DNA from: CAZKTF01 sp964555565
GTDB taxonomy: Bacteria; Planctomycetota; JAJSAM01; JAKLKS01
Length of the DNA: 8,838 nt
Reading direction: 5' to 3'
Assembly (NCBI GenBank): GCA_964555565.1
Contig: CAZKTF010000149.1
Location: 1-8,838, forward strand
How positions within the stretch are numbered: position 1 is the first letter of the stretch; each line of letters opens with the position of its first letter. A model generated the notes under the pieces. The model was not told the origin of the DNA. It searched no databases and saw nothing but the letters and a program-made list of their open reading frames with translations. The translations under genes were made by a program, and so were the position numbers. Shown piece after piece: positions 1-4,851 of the stretch.

Positions 1-369
1 CTCCGACGTCCCTCCCTATGAGACTCCACCCCCTATGTCAGGAGGTCTGGAGTCCACGAGCGTACCCAAGAAGGTACCGAGTCAGACACGGGTTTGTATT
101 TCATCGGGGGGAGGCGGCCGGTGCGGTGGCCTGCGAAGCGATGCGCCAGGACATTCTGGCGAATCCTGTCGAGGTCTCGACATGGCCGCAGGGTAGCCCT
201 GCCCTCGGTCCGGCGCACGGGGGTCTCCTCACGGACCCGAGACCGGAGGGCAGTCGATGAGAGCAACCGTCCGGTCCGCACCACTGCCGGTTGACCGCGG
301 CGCGGGGACGTCGGGGTGAGGTTCAGCGGGGCTTGGCGGCGGCCCAGGCGCGCGGGGTGAAGTCGGCGG
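1..369. other. Intergenic region, no convincing gene
   Basis: I see no recognisable protein in any frame. The short open frames lack family motifs and a good ribosome binding site. The only structured element is the palindrome-bearing repeat at 146-182. The stretch lies just downstream of the decayed integrase fragment that ends at 370 on the minus strand, so it is probably the 3' flank of an old integrative element. Confidence 0.5.
146..182 (+). repeat. 37-bp direct repeat copy A (candidate att core)
   Basis: Copy A matches copy B at 2749-2785 at 31 of 37 positions without gaps, in the same orientation. It contains a near-perfect dyad, TGTCGAG-GT-CTCGACA (167-182), with 7-bp arms and a 2-bp spacer. 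It lies 187 bp beyond the stop codon of the decayed integrase fragment, and copy B lies 79 bp beyond the stop of the second integrase. A short dyad next to an int gene is what a tyrosine-recombinase att site looks like, but the att role is inference. Homologous 3' flanks of two related integrase genes would give the same picture. Confidence 0.6.
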
Positions 370-801
370 CTACGCGACGCCCGTCGCGACGGGCGCGACG
401 TCGGTGCCGGGGGCAGCGGGGGCCGTCGCGACGGGCCTCGCGGCTTCCTCCGGACCCCCTTCCGCCCCGCCGTTCCCCGCCCCCTCCAGCGCCCGTATCG
501 CCATCTTCGCCGCGTCCTGGGGGGCGTGCTTCCCGTAGCGCGCGGCGCAGGACAGCGTGGAGTGGCCCGTCACCCGGGCGACGAACGACAGCGGGACCCC
601 GGCCATGACCATGCGACTCGCGCACGAGTGGCTAAGCCCGTGGAGGGTGACCCCCACCATCCCCAGCCCGCGGACGACCCGGGCGAACTGGTGCGTGAGG
701 TGGTTCTCCGCGCGCCGGCGGGGGGAGTAGGTGGACCCCCAGGCCTTCTTCCGCACGGGGGGGCGTTGGCGTTCGAACTCCCGGTACGGTTCCGTGTAGG
801 A
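370..801 (-). pseudogene. Tyrosine recombinase, C-terminal remnant with lost catalytic Arg
   Basis: The frame ends at TAG 370-372. It matches the catalytic C-terminus of the integrase ending at 2865: 43 of 51 residues are identical over the block from the GM-x-GV motif through HAPxDA. It keeps the GHS histidine and the RYGKH tyrosine. The HTLRHS box of the other copy reads HGLSHS here, so the second catalytic arginine is serine. The change is one base, AGC for CGC (631-633). Resemblance stops near 726. The core-binding domain, the first Arg and the catalytic Lys are missing. The open frame from 727 to 801 has no recognisable homology, and a MITE-like insertion follows at 810. Both integrase copies end in the same TGVA tail. 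It is almost certainly inactive as a recombinase. Confidence 0.85.
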
Positions 802-809
802 TTCCCGAA
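802..809. repeat. 8-bp target-site duplication, left copy
   Basis: TTCCCGAA directly abuts the left end of the MITE-like element and is repeated exactly at 954-961. Confidence 0.75.
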
Positions 810-833
810 CATGCTTATCGGCTTGAGTACACC
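810..833 (+). repeat. Left terminal inverted repeat of the MITE-like element
   Basis: It begins CATGCTTATCGGCTTGAG and ends TACACC. It is the inverse of 930-953 with three mismatches. Confidence 0.75.
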
Positions 834-929
834 TCCGTGCCGGTTGTGGCCTGCTGCCAGCTTTCCGGAGCCCAGACTCCCTCTGGCGAGCCGAGTTCGT
901 CAGCACCGACCGCCGCCAGGTTGGGGTGC

Positions 930-953
930 GGTGCAGTCAACCCGATAAGCATG
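930..953 (-). repeat. Right terminal inverted repeat of the MITE-like element
   Basis: It ends CCGATAAGCATG on the plus strand. Read on the minus strand it begins CATGCTTATCGGGTTGAC, matching the left terminus at 21 of 24 positions. Confidence 0.75.
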
Positions 954-961
954 TTCCCGAA
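954..961. repeat. 8-bp target-site duplication, right copy
   Basis: An exact copy of TTCCCGAA at 802-809, immediately outside the right terminus of the MITE-like element. Confidence 0.75.
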
Positions 962-998
962 AGACAGTCGGGCGCCTATTCAGGCGGAAGGCCACGCG

Positions 999-2681
999 AT
1001 GGGGAACTGCCCGGCGATGCGAACCCCGCGGCATCGTCCGCCGGTCCTGGTCCTTCTCCTCTCCATTCTGGCGTGGCCTGGGTCCCTCGTCGCAGGGGAA
1101 GAGGAGGGGGGCGGCGCTCCCGGTGCCAGGGCCCCGGTGGTCGTGCTCCCGTTCGAGGAACGCGTGAACCGGGCGATCGACGCTGGCGTGGCGTGGCTGC
1201 GCAGGATCCAGAGGGAGGATGGTTCATTCCCGTACCACTTCAAGGGGATGGGTGCGCCCCCGCCTGCCGGGGAGAAGCCGATGGACCAGGGGGGATGGGC
1301 AGGCGGCCCATGGCAGAAGGGGGCCGACGCCCTCGCCGTGTATGCATTGGCGGCCTGCGATGTTCCAGGGAGCGACGCTGTGCTCGTGAAGGGGTTCCAG
1401 CGGGTCCGCGAGGACTGGCGGTCCCGCAGGCTCCCGACCAGCACCAGTGAGGCGGCGATGTCCGCCGACGGCGTCAGCACCTATTGCGTCTCCCTCACCC
1501 TCATGGCACTCGACGCTGCCTGCAACCGCGGCGTCTGCCCCATGGGGAAGGGGCCTCCCCCGAAGGACAAGGGGAAGGGCCCAAAGGAAAGTGTCGCCGT
1601 CCCGCCGGAGGACTTGACATGGGCGGCAGAGATGGCTGACTGGCTCCGGCTCGCGCAGGTCCCCGGGAACGACGGAGGCCCCGGTGAGCCGGGACCCAAC
1701 GCGCCGCACGGGGAGAAGCGACCGAAGGCAAGGACCTCGGGTCCTCCGTCGCTGCCCGTCCCCACCGGCGACGTACCCAGCCCCGAGGACGGCGGAGGGT
1801 TCTCGTACTGGAGCCCGTGCTCACCGGGGATCATGCCCGACAACAGCAACTCGCAGTTCGCGGTCCTTGGGTTGAAGGCCGCCTCCCGGCTAGGTGTTAG
1901 GGTGGCCAACGAGACGTGGATCCGGTGCCTGCGGCACTTCTTGGCGGCCCAGGAGACGAAGGGGCCTGCGGTGCCGAGGGTGGAGGCGCGGTACGCCACC
2001 GACGGCGGCCTTCGGAAGCCGGGGGCGGACCCGGTGACCGTCGGAGCGCCGCGGGAGAACGACGAGGCCCGCGGTTGGGCCTACGATTGCCCTTACTTCG
2101 GGATTACGTGTGGGAAGAGGGTCCTCCGCCAGCCTCCTGGCGGCACTGCGAAACCCACGCGCCCCATGACCGCGGGCGGGGTTTCCTCCCTCGTCATCTG
2201 CAGGAGCGAACTGGACGGAGTCCCAGCCTTCACCCCGGCGCTGCGGAGGCTGACGGAGAAGGGGATCCGCGACGGACTCGCCTGGCTCTCCCTCCATTTC
2301 GAGGAGGACCCCGGCCGGGACTTTCCTCCTGACACGCCGCCGGAACGCGCGAGGCAGATCCAGAACCTACGTGGAGGTCCCCTAGACGATTTCTACTACA
2401 CCTACGGACTGGAGCGCGCCTGCATCCTCGGAGGAGTCGTCCGCATCGGGGAGCACGACTGGTACCGTGAAGGGGCGGAGGTCCTTCTCAGCCGCCAGAA
2501 AGTGGACGGGTCGTTCCTGGGCAAGGGAGGTGGCAACGGGAACGGCACAGGGATCGACCTCGTCGACACCAGCTTCGCGCTCGTCTTCCTCAAGCGGGCG
2601 CTGTTCCGGATCCCTGAACGGCGGGTGGCGACCCCTGTCGACGAACCGCCCCCGGGCGGGGGGCCGCCGGGGCCGCGCTGA
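999..2681 (+). CDS. Secreted prenyltransferase/squalene-cyclase-repeat protein
   Basis: The product is 560 residues from ATG 999, which has GGAAGG 7-8 bases upstream; ATG 1017 is an alternative. The frame is open back to 837, but that part lies in the MITE-like element. Residues 1-33 look like a signal peptide: basic RTPRHR, a VLVLLLSILAW core, and a likely cut near LVAG. The mature part has alpha/alpha-toroid repeats with QW-like motifs: an AWLRRIQREDGSF repeat near the N-terminus, SQFAVLGLKAA in the middle, RGWAYDCPYFG, and a C-terminal block with YYTYGLERA, GEHDWYREGAE, KVDGSF and DTSFALVFLKRA. Two Pro/Gly/Lys-rich insertions interrupt the repeats, and the C-terminus is proline-rich. I see no DXDD or DCTAE cyclase acid motif, so terpene cyclisation is not supported. 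The family is common in planctomycetes and has no known function. Activity is unassigned. Confidence 0.8.
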   Translation: MGNCPAMRTPRHRPPVLVLLLSILAWPGSLVAGEEEGGGAPGARAPVVVLPFEERVNRAIDAGVAWLRRIQREDGSFPYHFKGMGAPPPAGEKPMDQGGWAGGPWQKGADALAVYALAACDVPGSDAVLVKGFQRVREDWRSRRLPTSTSEAAMSADGVSTYCVSLTLMALDAACNRGVCPMGKGPPPKDKGKGPKESVAVPPEDLTWAAEMADWLRLAQVPGNDGGPGEPGPNAPHGEKRPKARTSGPPSLPVPTGDVPSPEDGGGFSYWSPCSPGIMPDNSNSQFAVLGLKAASRLGVRVANETWIRCLRHFLAAQETKGPAVPRVEARYATDGGLRKPGADPVTVGAPRENDEARGWAYDCPYFGITCGKRVLRQPPGGTAKPTRPMTAGGVSSLVICRSELDGVPAFTPALRRLTEKGIRDGLAWLSLHFEEDPGRDFPPDTPPERARQIQNLRGGPLDDFYYTYGLERACILGGVVRIGEHDWYREGAEVLLSRQKVDGSFLGKGGGNGNGTGIDLVDTSFALVFLKRALFRIPERRVATPVDEPPPGGGPPGPR

Positions 2682-2864
2682 GCGGCGCGACGGGACGGGG
2701 GTCCGCGCGCGCGGCGGCCGGCGCCCCGTAGTTGAGCGGTGCTCCGCACCAAGACATTCGGGCGATTCCTGCCGAGTCCTCGACACCCGACTGCCGGTGG
2801 GGCGTGTGGAGTGCCCCAGTCGGCGATCACTTCGTCCTGCCCTCCAGCGTGAACCTCGCCTCGT
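2682..2864. other. Intergenic region between convergent genes
   Basis: This noncoding stretch separates the secreted-protein gene (+) from the integrase 3' end (-). It is very GC-rich up to about 2735 and holds repeat copy B at 2749-2785. I see no clear hairpin plus T-run terminator. Confidence 0.5.
2749..2785 (+). repeat. 37-bp direct repeat copy B (candidate att core)
   Basis: It matches 146-182 at 31 of 37 positions, in the same orientation. The internal dyad is slightly degraded: TGCCGAG-TC-CTCGACA, with one arm mismatch. It sits 79 bp beyond the stop codon of the integrase at 2865, a typical place for an att site next to int. Copies A and B are 2603 bp apart and bracket the integrase remnant, the MITE-like element and the secreted-protein gene. 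Confidence 0.6.
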
Positions 2865-3770
2865 CTACGCGACTCCCGTCGTGGCGGGGGCGGACTCGGG
2901 GCCAGTAGGTTCTGCCGCCACCACCGCGGGCACCGCGTCCCCGGGCCTGCCCTCTCCCGCCGTGGCGGCCTCCAGCGCCCGGATCGCGATCCGCCCGGCG
3001 TCCGTGGGGGCGTGCTTCCCGTAGCGCGCGGCGCAGGTGAGGGTCGAGTGGCCGGTGACCCGGGCGACGAAGGAGAGCGGGACTCCGGCCGCGACCATGC
3101 GTGAGGCACACGAATGGCGAAGCGTGTGGACGGAGACCCCGGTCATCCCGAGGGACTTCGTGAGGCGGCGAAACCGCGTCGTCAACCGGGCCTCCAGGCG
3201 GTCCCGGTCGGACCCCGGGACGTGGCCCTCGCGGGTGTGGGGGATGCGCTGGAGGGAGAGGAGGCCCGCGAAGACCGGGTCCTCGCCGCGGAGCGGGATG
3301 GCGCCGCGGTCTGCGCGAAGCTCCTCGAACGCCCCCCGCGCCCGGGAGGTCAGCGGCACCTCGCGGCCCCGGCCGGTCTTGGAGTGCCGGACCAGGACGG
3401 TACCCCGGGCGATGTCCACGTCCCGCCACTCGAGGTCGAGGAGTTCGCCTCGCCGAAGCCCCGTGTCCGCCAGCACGAGGATGAAGGGCTTGAGGTCCCG
3501 AGGCGCGGCGGCGACCAACCGGCGGATGTCGATTTCCCCGAGGAACGGGATCTCCGGGTCCACGAGGCGCGGGCGCTTCACCCCCGCGGCGGGGTTCTCC
3601 CGCGCGAACCCCCGCTTCACGGCCTCGTCGAGGACCGGGGAGAGGGAGGCGAGGTAGCGCCTCGCGGTCGCGGGCTTGCAGCCCCGGCGCTTCAGGTGCG
3701 CGAGGAAGTCCTCGATGTCGTGGGGGGCCAGGTCCTTGACGGGCCTGTTCCCGAAAAACGCGGCCGCGAC
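2865..3770 (-). pseudogene. Tyrosine recombinase, C-terminal half, split by IS21-family insertion
   Basis: This is the 3' part of an integrase gene read on the minus strand, from the IS junction at 3770 to TAG 2865-2867. It encodes the rest of the SAM-like core-binding domain (AAFFGNRPVKDL onward) and the whole catalytic domain. In the reconstructed 395-residue protein, the catalytic residues are Arg200 (TGLRRGE), Lys225 (HSKTGR), His309 and Arg312 (HTLRHS), His335 (GHS) and Tyr344 (ARYGKH). The set is complete, so the gene was probably active before the insertion. The missing 96 N-terminal residues are at 7298-7585. The minus frame stays open into the IS, up to about 4946, but without ATG starts or family motifs. 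A fusion product from inside the element is possible but unproven. Confidence 0.9.
3765..3770. repeat. 6-bp target-site duplication of the IS21-family element, left copy
   Basis: CGCGAC lies directly outside the TG end of the element and is repeated exactly at 7298-7303. On the minus strand it reads GTC GCG (Val-Ala) in the integrase frame at both sites, so removing one copy restores the frame. Confidence 0.85.
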
Positions 3771-3826
3771 TGGAAGCGTCGCCTTGAATCTCCCTCTTCT
3801 TCGTCGCTGAGAGGTTCCCCCCTTTG
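3771..3826 (+). repeat. Left terminal inverted repeat of the IS21-family element
   Basis: 56 bp beginning TGGAAGCGTCGCC and ending TTCCCCCCTTTG. Against the right end the match is 37 of 56 overall and strongest in the inner part: 21 of 26 from TCGTCG (3801) to CTTTG (3826). Confidence 0.85.
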
Positions 3827-3833
3827 AAGGGGC

Positions 3834-3884
3834 GGTCTCCTTCGAGGTCTCCTTCGCCGGGTCGTGGTTGTTGAGGGTCTCCTT
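3834..3884 (+). repeat. Three GGTCTCCTT repeats inside the IS left end
   Basis: GGTCTCCTT occurs at 3834, 3846 and 3876. The first two belong to a 12-bp tandem, GGTCTCCTTCGA-type. IS21-family ends often carry multiple internal repeats that bind the transposase, and these are candidates. I found no counterpart near the right end, so the role is uncertain. Confidence 0.45.
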
Positions 3885-3919
3885 GTCGTGCGGCGTGTGC
3901 GCGGCGAGGAGGCGAGAGG

Positions 3920-4462
3920 ATGGCGTCAGGGGCCGGGAAGCGGCCGTGCCGTTTCTGCCGGGCGTGGTTCGTCCCGGATCCGCGGGTGGGGAGTCGGCAG
4001 TTCGCGTGCGGCGAGGCGGCCTGCCAGGCGCGGCGCCAGGCGGCCTCCCAGGCGGGGTGGGTGGCGCGGCACCCCGGGTGCTTCCGCGGGCGGGCGGTGA
4101 AGCACCGCCGGTGGCGGGAGGCCCATCCCGATGCCCAGCGGCGGCGGCGGGCGCGGGACCCGGCGCTCCGGGAGCGGGAGCGTCGGGCCCAGGCCCGGCG
4201 GCGGCGGCAGGCGGGGACTCGCCGCGTTGTCGAGCAAGAGGCGATGGCGCTGCAACTCGTTGTGGGGGCGGGGGATGGCGACCGAGTCTCCCCCGTTGTC
4301 GAGCAAGAGGAGATGCGAGCGCAACTCTGTGTCGTGATTGGAGTTGCGTCCCGACTTCCCCCCGTTGTCGCGCAAGAGCCGATGGCAGGCGCCCTGCGCC
4401 ACTGGCACGATTGCGGCCGACGCGTGCTGGGAGGTGTGCATGCCGCGACCCGCAGCCCCTGA
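3920..4462 (+). CDS. Cys-cluster (zinc-finger-like) IS21-associated protein
   Basis: The product is 180 residues from ATG 3920, with GAGGCGAGAGG directly upstream. Cys10, Cys13, Cys30 and Cys35 make a C-x2-C-x16-C-x4-C cluster around WFVPDPRxxSRQFACG, which resembles a treble-clef or zinc-ribbon site. The middle (about residues 36-102) is very Arg-rich, with two W-x-HP-like units (WVARHPG and WREAHPD), and suggests nucleic-acid binding. From about residue 103 three 23-residue repeats begin VVEQEAM, VVEQEEM and VVAQEPM. From memory, similar small proteins occur beside istA in planctomycete and related IS21-like elements. Their function is unknown; target choice or transposase regulation is a guess. 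The gene overlaps the next by 23 bp, indicating coupled translation. Confidence 0.72.
   Translation: MASGAGKRPCRFCRAWFVPDPRVGSRQFACGEAACQARRQAASQAGWVARHPGCFRGRAVKHRRWREAHPDAQRRRRARDPALRERERRAQARRRRQAGTRRVVEQEAMALQLVVGAGDGDRVSPVVEQEEMRAQLCVVIGVASRLPPVVAQEPMAGALRHWHDCGRRVLGGVHAATRSP
4226..4432 (+). repeat. Three imperfect 69-bp tandem repeats within the Cys-cluster gene
   Basis: The units start at 4226, 4295 and 4364, each opening with GTTGTCGAGCAAGAG or GTTGTCGCGCAAGAG. The spacing is exactly 69 bp, or 23 codons. The first half of each unit is conserved and the second half is diverged, most of all in unit three. The frame is kept, so the repeat is a protein-level expansion, though a DNA-binding role for the conserved box is also possible. 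Confidence 0.7.
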
Positions 4463-4850
4463 GAAGCGCCTGCTCTGCCCCGCGAGGGTGCGCCGGATCC
4501 GGGACGGCTTCTCCTGGATGGACCGGCGCTTCGTGCGGGAGGGGTGGATGGAGCGGCTGTCGCGCGAGGAGATCCTCCTCTACCTGTTCCTGGTGGCGGT
4601 GGCGGACAAGCAGGGCCTGAGCTACTGGGGGGACCCGCGGGTGGCCGCCATGCTCAAGCTCCCCCGCGGCGAGGTCGAGCGGGCGCGCGACGGCCTGGTG
4701 CGTCAGGGGCTCGTCGCCTACGAGCGCCCGCTGTACCAGGTGCTGGACCTGACGCCGTTGCCGACGGCCTCCCGCGGCGGCGAGCCGACGAGCCTCGGGG
4801 AGATCCTCCGCCGGATGGCGTCGGCCCCCGGGCCCGGGGAGGGCCGCTGA
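4440..4850 (+). CDS. Winged-helix DNA-binding protein of the IS21-family element
   Basis: The product is 136 residues from ATG 4440, with GGGAGGTG just upstream. The frame is open back to 4338, but that part overlaps the previous gene and lacks a good ribosome site. Residues 40-100 look like a winged helix: LSREEILLYLFLVAVADKQG, then a recognition-helix segment (DPRVAAMLKLPRGEVERARDGL), then RQGLVAYERPLYQVL as the wing. The C-terminus is Gly/Pro-rich. It overlaps the end of the Cys-cluster gene and its stop is one base before the istA start, so the genes are probably one transcript. It is likely a regulator of the element or a DNA-targeting partner of IstA. That role is inferred from position only. 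Confidence 0.75.
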   Translation: MPRPAAPEKRLLCPARVRRIRDGFSWMDRRFVREGWMERLSREEILLYLFLVAVADKQGLSYWGDPRVAAMLKLPRGEVERARDGLVRQGLVAYERPLYQVLDLTPLPTASRGGEPTSLGEILRRMASAPGPGEGR

Positions 4851-4851
4851 C

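Larger units (their letters stand above)
810..953. mobile_element. 144-bp MITE-like element
   Basis: The terminal inverted repeats are 24 bp, at 810-833 and 930-953, and match at 21 of 24 positions. Both outer ends begin CATGCTTATCGG. The element is flanked by perfect 8-bp direct repeats TTCCCGAA. It is too short to code for a transposase, which fits a non-autonomous element. From memory, the CATGCxxATCxxCTTxA terminus resembles the CATGCCCATCAACTTAA ends of the IS231/IS4Sa branch of the IS4 family; that assignment is tentative. It lies between the integrase remnant and the secreted-protein gene, with its right end only about 45 bp upstream of the likely start at 999. It may therefore carry or have displaced that gene's promoter. 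Confidence 0.75.

Noticed and set aside
1..369. Short open frames on both strands
   Set aside because: None has a convincing ribosome site, motif or neighbour relation; they overlap each other and the repeat.
837..998. Upstream extension of the secreted-protein gene to 837 or 951
   Set aside because: The segment lies largely in the MITE-like element, has no ribosome site, and would bury the signal peptide 50 or more residues from the N-terminus.
2682..2740. Rho-independent terminator after the secreted-protein gene
   Set aside because: GC-rich partial dyads exist, but there is no clean stem followed by a T-run.
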